A stretch of 47,203 nucleotides of DNA, taken from contig DRHS01000011.1 in the NCBI GenBank assembly GCA_011053095.1, positions 1 to 47,203 of the forward strand. The letters are read 5' to 3'. This stretch comes from Bacteroides sp. (GTDB lineage: Bacteria > Bacteroidota > Bacteroidia > Bacteroidales > SM23-62). Below the pieces are notes generated by a model. The model had not been told where the DNA came from. It made no database searches and saw only the letters and a list, made by a program, of their open reading frames with translations. Position numbers and translations under genes: made by a program. This document shows positions 18,139-27,468 of this stretch, in pieces (positions within the stretch are counted from its first letter, which is position 1; each line of letters opens with the position of its first letter).

Positions 18139-19569
18139 TTATAATTTATAATACTCTTCCCACCCTTTACGTGGAGGTTCGCCGACGAGCATCTGGTTTG
18201 CCCAGTCATTGTTTGTAATTTGCTTGGTCGTCCGGTCGAAAATCAATTTAGTACTCATTCTTTGTGCCATTACACCCAGGGTGAAGACCTGGCTCAATGG
18301 ACCGGCTATATCGAATGAAGACCGGCATTTTTCCTGACCTTTACAGGCCAGTAGAAAGTTCTCAAAATGGTCCGATGGACTTTCGGGAACTTCCGGCAAC
18401 ATTGATTTCATTTCCTCTGCTTTCGATTCAGGAATGATCGAGAGGGTTCTGCTATGAGATCTCCCCTTGAAAATCAACTCCTTGCTGTAGATGATTTTAC
18501 CAGGATTCAGTTTGGCCGGTCTCAGAGCTCCATCGCTTGGAGGAGGAATATCAGGATCAGCTTGCGAAATACCATATCCTTCCGGAAGGGGTGGTTGATT
18601 ATCAATTCCATCATACCAGGTTATATCTAGAGCCGGCATATTGCCACGCTCAGGAAATTTAAATACAAGGGTGGACGAAAACGGAAAGAAAAATGAATTA
18701 TGTCCATCAAGCAGGAGTGGATTAACCTCATATGGCAGACCCAGTTCCAGGAATTCGTGTGCCGTATCCAGGATGTGGGCTCCCCAATCACCTAATGCGC
18801 CCATTCCGAAATCATACCAGCAACGCCATTGACCTTCCACAAAATCCTCGTGGTAATCATGATGTTGAGCGGTGTTAAGCCATGTATCCCAATCAAGTGT
18901 TTCAGGTATTGTTTGTCCGTCGGGAAATTTGGTCATACGTGGATCAAATGGATGCCAGCGCCGTTTACTGTTCATATGGGCCGTAATAGCTGTAACATCT
19001 TTGATAATGCCTGCTTCCTTCCAGGCTTTAAACTGGAAATAATTGGCTCCTGAATGTCCCTGATTCCCCATTTGGGTTGCAACATTATATTTTTTGGCAC
19101 CCTTCATCATCAATTCGATCTCGTTAAATGTTCTAGCCATTGGCTTTTCGACATAAACATGTTTGCCAAGTGACATTGCCAGCATGGTAATTGGAAAATG
19201 TGAGAAATCTGGAGTACCAACACTTACCGCATCAATTTTATCACCCATTTTATCAAACATCTCCCTGAAATCCTGAAAGCGCGGGACATCCGGAAGCATC
19301 TTCAGGACCCCCAAAGTATGATCAGCACCCATATCCACATCACACAATGCTACAATATTTGCAAGACCGGTTTCATGTAATGATTTAGTAATACTGCCAC
19401 CCCTGTGACCGATACCAATACAGGCCAGGTTGACTTTTTCGCTGGGAAGGACAGAATTCTTTCTTGCAAAAATTACCTCATTAGGTATAATTGATATACC
19501 TCCTACAGTTAATAAACTTTTCTTGAGGAAATCCCGGCGTTGATTAGTTTCATTCATGTTTCGGTTCAT
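18139..19569 (-). CDS. Exported Gfo/Idh/MocA-family oxidoreductase (second copy)
   Basis: This is a 476-residue protein with a twin-arginine-type start (NQRRDFLKKS), then a hydrophobic segment. The Rossmann motif is GIGHRGGS, the catalytic-lysine motif is VEKPMA, and GDWGAH carries the conserved histidine. It belongs to the same family as the protein at 194-1585 but to a different branch, as the C-terminal halves differ. It sits 17 nt after the FG-GAP gene and 31 nt before a sulfatase gene, within the glycan operon. This suggests oxidation of a sugar in the periplasm as part of polysaccharide breakdown. A start at the second ATG (19557) is equally possible. Confidence 0.88.
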   Translation of the reverse strand: MNRNMNETNQRRDFLKKSLLTVGGISIIPNEVIFARKNSVLPSEKVNLACIGIGHRGGSITKSLHETGLANIVALCDVDMGADHTLGVLKMLPDVPRFQDFREMFDKMGDKIDAVSVGTPDFSHFPITMLAMSLGKHVYVEKPMARTFNEIELMMKGAKKYNVATQMGNQGHSGANYFQFKAWKEAGIIKDVTAITAHMNSKRRWHPFDPRMTKFPDGQTIPETLDWDTWLNTAQHHDYHEDFVEGQWRCWYDFGMGALGDWGAHILDTAHEFLELGLPYEVNPLLLDGHNSFFFPFSSTLVFKFPERGNMPALDITWYDGIDNQPPLPEGYGISQADPDIPPPSDGALRPAKLNPGKIIYSKELIFKGRSHSRTLSIIPESKAEEMKSMLPEVPESPSDHFENFLLACKGQEKCRSSFDIAGPLSQVFTLGVMAQRMSTKLIFDRTTKQITNNDWANQMLVGEPPRKGWEEYYKL

Positions 19570-19586
19570 TTTATTTCACAATTGTT

Positions 19587-20519
19587 TTACTTATTCCATC
19601 CAGGTAAAGATACTGAAGCCTGGTAATTGGAATAATTATATAGTTCATTTCTTTTCGGTTTATATAATTTCCCGGGGATTGGGTTATCATGCTGAGTATA
19701 TACCCATATTTCATTAGGATCCCATACCACAATTTCATCACGGCAATCACCGGTAATATCCAGCACTGCGTTGCACATATCCGGATGACCGTCATCAGGA
19801 AAATCCATCACCTTTCTTCCCCATCCATCATAAGCCCCACCTTCATCTACATTTGCATTGAGAACATAGAACTCTTCGGAGCGACCTGTCCAGTTCAAAG
19901 GCAAACACATACTTCCATATTGCATGGGTTCAAAATCGTGGTAAATATTCCCCTCTGAATCATATAAATGGATGATTCCCTGGTTCCCCCAGAAATTTAT
20001 TGAAACTGCCTCGAGTCCGGGTTTGTCATCGCGGAAATTTGCGACTGCAGGATTTTGTACATGCCCTATATAATGGTGCTTTAAAATATTTCCCTTAATA
20101 TCTGTAAAAATCATTCCTTCATCACTTGCTGAACAAAGTAACCGTGGCTCCTGATCATCATTAAATTTAACAATTGCCGCACCATCAGCATGGTCGTTAA
20201 TTCTATCATCAAACAGAGTGTACCCCATCATTAATTCATCTTTGCCATCTTCATCAACATCATATGCATAAGGGTAGTGTCCGGTATTACACTCATTTTT
20301 CCATAAGACTTGCAGTTTGTTATCCAGTGCCCAGACATGCTTGTATCTGTCTTTAATAATTATGTCACCATCATAGCCCTTGCCTTGCAAATCACAAAAA
20401 TAGAAGCAGTCTCCCAGGATGCGTTCAAAAATATTTTGTCCTGAAGCAGTAGGCTTACCTCCAGGGGTTAGTGGGGTAGGTGCCTGATATTTTGTTTTTC
20501 CGGTTTTCCTTTTTGCCAC
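19587..20519 (-). CDS. 3' part of a frameshifted FG-GAP / rhamnogalacturonan-lyase-like gene
   Basis: This 310-codon frame continues the protein at 20468-21475 in the -1 frame. Its first codons (20519 to about 20468) overlap the upstream frame. It contains propeller-type repeats with acidic calcium-binding-like loops (YAYDVDEDGKDEL, VLDITGDCRDEI), a DIIIKDRYKHVWALD segment, and a C-terminus ending NYQASVSLPGW, which resembles the end of rhamnogalacturonan lyase (PL11-like) proteins. It has no signal peptide of its own, so as written it cannot be a separate exported protein. The likely cause is loss of one base near the A-rich stretch at 20484-20518, or a sequencing error. Confidence 0.7.
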   Translation of the reverse strand: MAKRKTGKTKYQAPTPLTPGGKPTASGQNIFERILGDCFYFCDLQGKGYDGDIIIKDRYKHVWALDNKLQVLWKNECNTGHYPYAYDVDEDGKDELMMGYTLFDDRINDHADGAAIVKFNDDQEPRLLCSASDEGMIFTDIKGNILKHHYIGHVQNPAVANFRDDKPGLEAVSINFWGNQGIIHLYDSEGNIYHDFEPMQYGSMCLPLNWTGRSEEFYVLNANVDEGGAYDGWGRKVMDFPDDGHPDMCNAVLDITGDCRDEIVVWDPNEIWVYTQHDNPIPGKLYKPKRNELYNYSNYQASVSLPGWNK

Positions 20520-21475
20520 AGAATATCTCCATCAAATGTCATGGCTGTAAGGCAGCTCAATTCTGTGTTACGGTCTTTGTGTCCGTGATGTACAACCTGT
20601 CCGATTAATACATCAATTTCACCATCTCCATTCAGATCACCAAAGCGCAAATTCCTACCAACTCCAAAATCATTGGTTTTTATACTTTTCCATAAAACGG
20701 GTCTGGGATTGTTATCAATTAACTTTTGTTCTGCAAGATCAGCCTCCCTGCGCAGGTATTCATATTCAGATTTATCATTCTGATTGCTTGTAATTTCAAC
20801 AGGATTAAAGTAGGCTGGTCCATCTGCAAGAAAACCGATTTTGCCTTTTTTGTAAGTTGTGTCCGAAACATTAAACTGCGGTCCGGATTCTATGCTTGCA
20901 GATATCTGGTCTGCAAGAAGCTCAATTCTCACTTTTATATCATCTTCAATATTATACGAAAAATGTTCTGATGCTAAAACTTTCTCAAATGGCTTATGAT
21001 AACCTGTTGCATGTTTTACCATTTTAAGAAAAGCTGTGTCCTGTCTTACACCTAATATATAGTAACAACGGTCATTGTTGTATCTAAAGACTACTCCGCA
21101 CTGTTTCTCTTTATCCAAGGAGCTGAATGAGGTAAGTATGGTATAATTTTCCCAGAACAGGTCTCCTGCCACCACCATCGGATGCCAATGGTTATTTTTA
21201 TTGACTCCATTTTGCAATAGAACCTTCTTTTCATTTACTTTCCGGACATACCAGGATGCTGGTAAATTAGATCTGAAGGTTGAAATAGCCCAATTTCCTT
21301 TTGGTTTGGCTTCGTGCAGATAATGATATTCGGTATGAGCACCGACGTCGCTGCCCAGAGGTCCACGTGGCATCACGGAATAATCGTCCGTAAACAATAA
21401 TACCTGATCGTCTTCCTGATTACATGAGGTTATTATAAGGGAAGAAATAAAATATAGGCATATAAGTTTTTTCAT
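20468..21475 (-). CDS. 5' part of a frameshifted FG-GAP / lyase-like lipoprotein
   Basis: This is 335 residues from the ATG at 21475. That start overlaps the upstream stop as ATGA and places MKKLICLYF with lipobox TSC at the N-terminus, better than the ATG at 21490. A concanavalin-like (LamG/DUF1080-type) domain spans about 20-230 (CGVVFRYNNDRCYYILG). It is followed by a first FG-GAP-like blade, FGDLNGDGEIDVLIG, near residue 290. The frame then runs off at GKPEKQNIRHLPH, while the expected continuation is found in the -1 frame from about 20519. Together the two frames would encode about 640 residues of a secreted propeller protein, possibly a polysaccharide lyase. Confidence 0.7.
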   Translation of the reverse strand: MKKLICLYFISSLIITSCNQEDDQVLLFTDDYSVMPRGPLGSDVGAHTEYHYLHEAKPKGNWAISTFRSNLPASWYVRKVNEKKVLLQNGVNKNNHWHPMVVAGDLFWENYTILTSFSSLDKEKQCGVVFRYNNDRCYYILGVRQDTAFLKMVKHATGYHKPFEKVLASEHFSYNIEDDIKVRIELLADQISASIESGPQFNVSDTTYKKGKIGFLADGPAYFNPVEITSNQNDKSEYEYLRREADLAEQKLIDNNPRPVLWKSIKTNDFGVGRNLRFGDLNGDGEIDVLIGQVVHHGHKDRNTELSCLTAMTFDGDILWQKGKPEKQNIRHLPH

Positions 21476-22812
21476 AATGTTTTGTGCCATTGTTCCATAT
21501 CAACAATATAGAGCTGTCTCGCTCCCTGGTAGAGACCCTGAAGAGAAACCTTTTTATAATCCCTGCTCCAACATGGGTGTCCGTCGACCCGCAAGGCCTT
21601 GACAGGTCCCTTAAATTCCTCGGAATTCACGGTCGGAACAGTGCATATCCTTTCAATCCGGTCCGTATGCACATCAAGTAAAAGCAGGTCCGTCGTGGCT
21701 GATCCGTCTTCATGATATTCCCTTTGATCCGTTATAACATACCGACCCTCCGGCTCAATACTGGGATGGCCGGAACTGTTAAATGTTTCGCTTAGCACCT
21801 TGAAATCAGTACCATCATACTTGAACTGGCAAACACGTGTTGTATTACCATCGGGTTTCATATTGCGGATTAGGTGTATCCCGTCAGGATGCCAGTTGGG
21901 ATGTCCTCCCAGGGGATAGTCCCAAACCGGATCTCGCCCGGTAAACTGAACGTCACTTCCATCAGAATTCAGTGTAAAGACCATGGGATTTCGTCCATTG
22001 GTGCCGTCAAATCCAGGGAAGATACAGCGCAGTACCTGCAAAATTCGTGTACCCTGTGGATTATATTTAGAGTGCCAGAAGTAGAATGTTCCGTCTTGCC
22101 GGGGCATGGATTCCGGAACACGTGACGCAACATCTGCTACAGAGTACAGGAGGATACTTTCACCGGTATCCAGGTCGGTTCGCCAGACTCCTTCATCCTC
22201 AGTTGCCTCTTTGGATAAGCTCAGTGGATTTTCAAGCTCTCTGGAAGGCATTCCGTAACCCTGCTGTGTCACATTAAGCAACTCCAGAGGAAATCCAATT
22301 CCGTATTTGCCATCCCGGGATACATTGTACATCGACCGTGAATACGCCTTTGTAGTGCCGTTGGACAAATCCAGCTGAATCATCACAGCCTTCCCGTCTA
22401 TCAGGTCGTTTGTATAGATAAACTGATCCGAACCGCCCCACTGTACGTTGGTTCCGGTCTGGAAACCCCATGTTTTTGTTGAAAAAACGGTTTCAATCGT
22501 CTGCTCCTCCAGGTCTATCACACACACTTCTGCTACATCTCCCAAAACCGGGATATGATCCTGAAATGGTAATTTGCTGACTGCCAGATAACGTCCTGAT
22601 GGACTAAAGGGTGTAACGTCAAAATAGGTGTGTACGTAATACCCGTCTTCCGGAGTTACCCGAATCACCGGAGCAAGCTGACCCTCTGACTGATGTGTTT
22701 TGAAATCGTAGCTACGCTTTTTTCCTGCTGGCCTTTGACAGGACCAAATACCTGGCATAATTAAGATGGCCGAAAATCCGGCTGATGTATGAAGAAAGTG
22801 ACGACGATTCAT
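21472..22812 (-). CDS. Exported TolB-like beta-propeller protein, possible polysaccharide lyase
   Basis: This is a 446-residue protein with an export signal starting MNRRHFLHTS and a possible lipobox WSC near 24. The body is a WD40/TolB-like propeller with repeats such as FSPSGRYLAVSK, WHSKYNPQGTRIL, GHPNWHPDGIHL, GHPSIEPEGRYV and GHPCWSRD. Oligogalacturonate lyases (PL22) and ulvan lyases (PL24/PL25) share this fold and use His, Tyr and Arg in similar loops, so a lyase role is plausible. The neighbouring GH105 would act on the unsaturated products. It overlaps the frameshifted FG-GAP gene by 4 nt and is 18 nt downstream of a sulfatase gene. The enzyme class is not proven from sequence. Confidence 0.65.
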   Translation of the reverse strand: MNRRHFLHTSAGFSAILIMPGIWSCQRPAGKKRSYDFKTHQSEGQLAPVIRVTPEDGYYVHTYFDVTPFSPSGRYLAVSKLPFQDHIPVLGDVAEVCVIDLEEQTIETVFSTKTWGFQTGTNVQWGGSDQFIYTNDLIDGKAVMIQLDLSNGTTKAYSRSMYNVSRDGKYGIGFPLELLNVTQQGYGMPSRELENPLSLSKEATEDEGVWRTDLDTGESILLYSVADVASRVPESMPRQDGTFYFWHSKYNPQGTRILQVLRCIFPGFDGTNGRNPMVFTLNSDGSDVQFTGRDPVWDYPLGGHPNWHPDGIHLIRNMKPDGNTTRVCQFKYDGTDFKVLSETFNSSGHPSIEPEGRYVITDQREYHEDGSATTDLLLLDVHTDRIERICTVPTVNSEEFKGPVKALRVDGHPCWSRDYKKVSLQGLYQGARQLYIVDMEQWHKTL

Positions 22813-22830
22813 AAGCTAATTATCTTTTTG

Positions 22831-24384
22831 TTATTCCGTTTCTGTTTTGATCCAGTCTTCAGGATAAACTGATTTTCCGTGGTATCTTTCAGCCGCTTTA
22901 AGTGTTGCTTCCCAAAATATTCTCTCTTCCTGAGGCCATTCTAAAACATAGACGTCTTCAGCATCTGTTTTTGGAAGCCATTTTTTCATTTCTTCTTTAA
23001 CACTGGCATAAGCCGGATCATCAGCAAGATTTGTCCATTCCATTTCATCCATGGAATGATCATAGAGTTCTTCACCTCCATCACTGTAAATGGTATAGCG
23101 CCAGCGTTTAGTACGTAAACTATGGTTGCCCTTCCCATGGGTTGTAAGAGCAGGACGGTCCCATGATGCATCGGTATCCCTCATAAGTGGGACCAGGCTG
23201 GTTCCTTCAAGTTCAGCCTTTGGTTCCAATCCGGCAAGTTCAACCAGGGTGGGATAGATATCCAGAAAACTGACGGGTATTTTGCATCTGGCAGGCTTAT
23301 AACCGGGCGCTACAATCATCAGGGGAGCCCTGGTGGATTCCTCCCACAATGTACTTTTACTCCAATGACGTTTTTCGCCAAGGTGCCAGCCATGATCACC
23401 CCAAAATACCAGTATTGTATTCTCGGCATACTGACTTGATTCGAGAGCATCCAACACTCGCCCGACCTGTGCGTCAATAAAACTGATGCAGGCCAGGTAA
23501 GCCTGAACCCCTTCACGCTCCTTGCCTGCAGCGGTGACCGCCTTATAGTAGCTATTATTAGTGTAATTCAGTGCCTTCGGGGGCAAATCATCCAGGTCGT
23601 CTTCAATAATAAGTGGCAGGGTAATGGTTTCTGGATTATACATATCAAAATACTTTCGGGGAGCATGCCATGTCAGGTGGGGAAGTTTCCAGCCTCCTGC
23701 AAGGAAAAAGGGCTTGTCATAATCCTTTCCAAGCATATCAATGAGGTGCTGTGTAATTTTTCCATCTTTCATCTCATGATCTTCAACGTCAAGAGGACCC
23801 CAATCCATACTTTCATTATTCACACCGTTCATATTTTTTATCAGGGGTTTAGCTCCATCCATACCCTGGGATCTCAGGTTTGGATAAAACTCATCCCATG
23901 AGGCTGGATCAGGAAATTTTCCATGGGTAATTTTGCCGACCCCGGTTGAGAAATAACCATGTTGTGAAAAATAACGGGGGAGGGTTACTGCTTCAAATCC
24001 CACAGGAGACATCCTAAGCGCCTGCCTGTTCCCATAGCATCCCGTTGTGGATGGGTTTAATCCACTCATTACGCTTGCCCGAGAGGGATTGCAAATAGGG
24101 GCTGAACAATGTGCTTGTTCAAATAGAACCGCCCTATCTGCCAGCCTGTCCAAATTCGGAGTGATCGCATCCGGATGTCCATCCAGACAACCAATCCAAT
24201 CATTCATATCATCGGAAATCAGAAACAGGATATTGTACTGTTTCTGTTCAGGAGTTTGACCATAGCCGGCGTGGAGGAAGCAGCTAGCCATAAACACGGT
24301 AAGCAAAATTATTGACATCAACCTTCTGGAAAAACATTGAATGAATTTTCCATCACCATATGTGATTATTCCGTATTTATTCAT
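22831..24384 (-). CDS. Secreted sulfatase (S1 family), iduronate-2-sulfatase-like
   Basis: This is 517 residues from the first ATG. A second ATG at 24318 (residue 23) begins directly with the signal peptide MSIILLTVFMASCFL and may be the true start. Metal site SDD is at 57-59. The signature CNPSR starts at C98 (first-ATG numbering), the formylglycine site. WGDHGWHLGEKRHWSK carries the second metal-ligand group and resembles S1_7, the iduronate-2-sulfatase/choline-sulfatase group. It should remove sulfate esters from oligosaccharides and needs a formylglycine-generating or anaerobic maturation enzyme, neither of which is in this window. It is 60 nt after another sulfatase gene. Confidence 0.9.
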   Translation of the reverse strand: MNKYGIITYGDGKFIQCFSRRLMSIILLTVFMASCFLHAGYGQTPEQKQYNILFLISDDMNDWIGCLDGHPDAITPNLDRLADRAVLFEQAHCSAPICNPSRASVMSGLNPSTTGCYGNRQALRMSPVGFEAVTLPRYFSQHGYFSTGVGKITHGKFPDPASWDEFYPNLRSQGMDGAKPLIKNMNGVNNESMDWGPLDVEDHEMKDGKITQHLIDMLGKDYDKPFFLAGGWKLPHLTWHAPRKYFDMYNPETITLPLIIEDDLDDLPPKALNYTNNSYYKAVTAAGKEREGVQAYLACISFIDAQVGRVLDALESSQYAENTILVFWGDHGWHLGEKRHWSKSTLWEESTRAPLMIVAPGYKPARCKIPVSFLDIYPTLVELAGLEPKAELEGTSLVPLMRDTDASWDRPALTTHGKGNHSLRTKRWRYTIYSDGGEELYDHSMDEMEWTNLADDPAYASVKEEMKKWLPKTDAEDVYVLEWPQEERIFWEATLKAAERYHGKSVYPEDWIKTETE

Positions 24385-24444
24385 GCGGTCTATTTATTTC
24401 AATACCATACTATTGTTGACATAAGAAAGGATGCTCTTCTTCTT

Positions 24445-26073
24445 TTATCTATCAAGCTGAGGATCAGGGAATTCGCGCATCGGACTGTATCTGATATAGG
24501 AATCGAAAACTTCTGTATCGGGTCCTACTACGCGGGGATCTCCGGATTTCTTCAGTTCTGCTATCAGCACTTCTTTCATCTCTTTTTCAATGTCTGAGTA
24601 CTCAGGATCGCCTGCCAGATTTACAAGACAATAGGGATCCTCTTTCACATTGAAAAACTCAAACTCGGGACGTTTTGCTACTGACAAGTCGTAGTATGGC
24701 CTGACACTTTCATCCTGCATGTTTTCAATAATAAATGACTTTGTAGGTGCTGCATCTATATCCGTAAATGCCCATGCGGAATGGTGCACCCCTTCTTCAT
24801 CAATACCGTACATTGGCCAGAGTTCATCTGAAGTTCCTGCGACAATTCTCTGAGGTGCTCCTGCCGGCCAACGGTCGGGCTTCATATTCCAGGTAAACAG
24901 GAAATCCTTGCTGCGGATCATGCGTTGAGGGTACCCCCAATTCAGGTAACGTGATGAGGAGTGACGTTCGCGGCCCGAGAAAGCATATTTTTCTGATGGA
25001 TCAGAATCATCCTGCTCCTTTGAATTCAAAACCTTAAGAAAACTCTTACCGGAAATTGGCAACATTTTATCAGAGCCGGCCCCTGTAACTTCCAGGATGG
25101 TGGGAGCTATATCTTCAAAACTCACCGGCTGATCAATGGTACGACCACCAGGAAAGTCCTTTGGGAAACGTACAGCCAGGGGCACATGAATACCGTAGTC
25201 ATAACCATTTGCTTTTGCCCGGGGGAATGCCATCCCGTTATCAGAAGTAACAATTACAATTGTATTTTCCAGTTCTCCAATTTCTTCCAGATATTCCAGC
25301 ATTCTCTGAAGATGAAGATCGAACCATTCAATTTCAATGGCATAATCGAGCATATCTCCACGAACAATCTCATGGTCCGGAAAAAAGCCGGGCACTTTTA
25401 CATCTTCCTGATTTTTATCGCTCCTTTTCCATGAATCCTGCTCGAAAGCCCTATGGGGTTCTCTTGCACCGTACCAAAAAAAGAAGGGTTTATCCTGACG
25501 AACATTTTCCATAAAATATTTGAAATTTGCATAATAATTTGTACTGGCTATTCCACCTGCAGGACGCTCATCGCCAGGATCTCCTTTCTTATATTGAATG
25601 TTGCTGTGTTCAATTCCACCCGCATCAGTTTTTCGCCATAAAGAATCTTTTTCGCTTCGTGCATATTGAAATGGAGAGACTCCTTTTCCTGTCCGTCCAG
25701 TCACATATCCACTTCCCTCAAGTTGATCTACAAATGGAATATATTTTTTCATCCATGAAGAAGCATGCTGACCTGATTGTTCATTTTGCCAGTGATAGCG
25801 TCCTGTTACGATAGCACTCCTCGATGGGGCACATCCGGGTGATCCGGCAATACAGTTGCTAAAATAGATGCCTTCCTGAGCGATCCGGTCAAATGCAGGA
25901 GTATTAACAAAGTTGCTCCCGGCAAAACTTGTATGCGCAAAGGACTGGTCATCACTAATAGCGAAAAGTATATTAGGCCTTTTTGCAGGTGTTTGGGTGC
26001 AAGCTGACAGGGTGATTATCAGTACAGAAAAGAGCATAGCAAACACCGGATTAATCAGGTTCAATTTTTTCAT
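24445..26073 (-). CDS. Lipoprotein sulfatase (S1 family)
   Basis: This is a 542-residue sulfatase with lipobox LSAC (C25), metal motif SDD at 40-42, signature CAPSR with C81 as the formylglycine site, and TSDNG in the second metal site. The segment YDYGIHVPLAVRFP is the usual region after the second metal site. The C-terminal part (DPYCLVNLAGDPEYSD) is the typical sulfatase C-terminal domain. It probably acts on a different sulfate position from the neighbouring sulfatases. It lies 86 nt after the GH105 gene in the minus-strand operon. Confidence 0.9.
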   Translation of the reverse strand: MKKLNLINPVFAMLFSVLIITLSACTQTPAKRPNILFAISDDQSFAHTSFAGSNFVNTPAFDRIAQEGIYFSNCIAGSPGCAPSRSAIVTGRYHWQNEQSGQHASSWMKKYIPFVDQLEGSGYVTGRTGKGVSPFQYARSEKDSLWRKTDAGGIEHSNIQYKKGDPGDERPAGGIASTNYYANFKYFMENVRQDKPFFFWYGAREPHRAFEQDSWKRSDKNQEDVKVPGFFPDHEIVRGDMLDYAIEIEWFDLHLQRMLEYLEEIGELENTIVIVTSDNGMAFPRAKANGYDYGIHVPLAVRFPKDFPGGRTIDQPVSFEDIAPTILEVTGAGSDKMLPISGKSFLKVLNSKEQDDSDPSEKYAFSGRERHSSSRYLNWGYPQRMIRSKDFLFTWNMKPDRWPAGAPQRIVAGTSDELWPMYGIDEEGVHHSAWAFTDIDAAPTKSFIIENMQDESVRPYYDLSVAKRPEFEFFNVKEDPYCLVNLAGDPEYSDIEKEMKEVLIAELKKSGDPRVVGPDTEVFDSYIRYSPMREFPDPQLDR

Positions 26074-26159
26074 TGTTTCATTGTTTTTAATTATTGATAA
26101 ATATAAGGAATGAAGGTGATTTTCTCTAAGTCGCTCAAAACATCGAATGCTGACTCATC

Positions 26160-27398
26160 TTAATCATTGGCAATTACAGCTTTTTCCAGTTTCTCATATA
26201 GAATACTTGCCAATATAAATGGACCTACTCCTTTGGGATCATTGTCACGTTTTTTTTCATTTATATAATACTCATAGGTCCCATCCCTGTACGGATCTCC
26301 TCCAAGTCCCGCAACAGCACAAACAGGCGAGAGTGCAATTCCCCCATCTTCCCGCTCTATTATGAGGTTGTCGATTATTCCCTGATAGGCTTTTTCAGCA
26401 TGTTCTAAGTAAGAATCATCAATATAATTCATCATTACGGCTTTCAAAAGAAAGTAAGTAAACATTGAACTTACCGAACCTTCAAGGTAGTTTCCTTCCC
26501 TGTTTCCCTGGTCAAGTACCTGGTACCAGATTCCGGATTCCGGATCCTGAACTTTAATTATTGCCTTTGCCATTCTTTTTGCGATTTCAATGACCTCATC
26601 TCTTTTGGAATTCTGATCAAGGTAATCAAGTATGTCAACCAGGGCCATTCCGTACCAGCCCATACCTCTTCCCCAGAAATGGGGAGCGAGGCCCGTCTCA
26701 TTATTGGCCCATTTCTGCTCCCGGCTTTCGTCCCATGCATGGTACAAAAGACCAGTCTCCGTGTCTCTTGCCATTTCTTCCATGAGAATAATCCAGTCGG
26801 CTGCATCAACCACACTTTCAGGTTCGTCATACTGTTTCCCATAGCGGGCATAAAAAACCGATCCCATATAAAGTCCATCAAGCCACATTTGGTGGGGATA
26901 ACGTTTTTTATGCCAGAATCCCCCGGCATTGGTTCTGGGATGATTGTTTAGTTGTTCCCGGAGTGTTTGGAGAGCGGTCTCGTATCTGATATCACTGGTT
27001 TCTTCATACAATGTAAACAGCATTTTTCCCGGGTTGATCTTGTCAATATTATAATCCTCCATCTTATAACCATAGATAGTTCCGCTCTCATCGATCATAG
27101 TATCAGCATAATCTTGGGCATATTTCAGATAGGCCGGATTTTCCGATTCTTTCCACAATGCCAGAAACGCATCACACATAAGTCCTTTGGTATATGCCCA
27201 TTTTATATTCTCTGATTCCTCCATTCTCCACATTTGGGGATAATCCTTCATTATCGTTTCGGCCATACGGACAGACCAATCCTGAGAGGGTTCAATGGCA
27301 GTTTGCTTCTCAGAAGACTGTTTGCATGACAATTGCAGGGCCATAGAGCATACTATTAATCCTCCGATAAATGAAATCATTATTTTTTTCTTGTTCAT
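26160..27398 (-). CDS. GH105/GH88-type unsaturated uronyl hydrolase, lipoprotein
   Basis: This is a 412-residue alpha/alpha-barrel glycosidase. Lipoprotein signal ends at LSC (C25). PHQMWLDGLYMG contains the catalytic aspartate D174, equivalent to the YteR aspartate, and WGRGMGWYGMAL and EGNYLEGSVS are conserved GH105 segments. GH105 and GH88 hydrate the 4,5-unsaturated uronic acid left at the non-reducing end by polysaccharide lyases, releasing a keto-uronate. Its presence argues that a lyase acts in this pathway and that the substrate contains uronic acid (ulvan, rhamnogalacturonan or glycosaminoglycan type). It is located between two sulfatase genes. Confidence 0.9.
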   Translation of the reverse strand: MNKKKIMISFIGGLIVCSMALQLSCKQSSEKQTAIEPSQDWSVRMAETIMKDYPQMWRMEESENIKWAYTKGLMCDAFLALWKESENPAYLKYAQDYADTMIDESGTIYGYKMEDYNIDKINPGKMLFTLYEETSDIRYETALQTLREQLNNHPRTNAGGFWHKKRYPHQMWLDGLYMGSVFYARYGKQYDEPESVVDAADWIILMEEMARDTETGLLYHAWDESREQKWANNETGLAPHFWGRGMGWYGMALVDILDYLDQNSKRDEVIEIAKRMAKAIIKVQDPESGIWYQVLDQGNREGNYLEGSVSSMFTYFLLKAVMMNYIDDSYLEHAEKAYQGIIDNLIIEREDGGIALSPVCAVAGLGGDPYRDGTYEYYINEKKRDNDPKGVGPFILASILYEKLEKAVIAND

Positions 27399-27468
27399 GC
27401 GGTCATGTTTTTATTAATCGTTATTCAAAGGTTTGTGCCTTTAAGATTCCACTTTTGGTAGAATCAGA

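Noticed and set aside
20484-20519. Programmed -1 ribosomal frameshift joining the two FG-GAP frames
   Set aside because: The run is CAAAAAGG, not an X-XXY-YYZ heptamer, and no clear downstream pseudoknot was seen; a mutation or sequence error is simpler.
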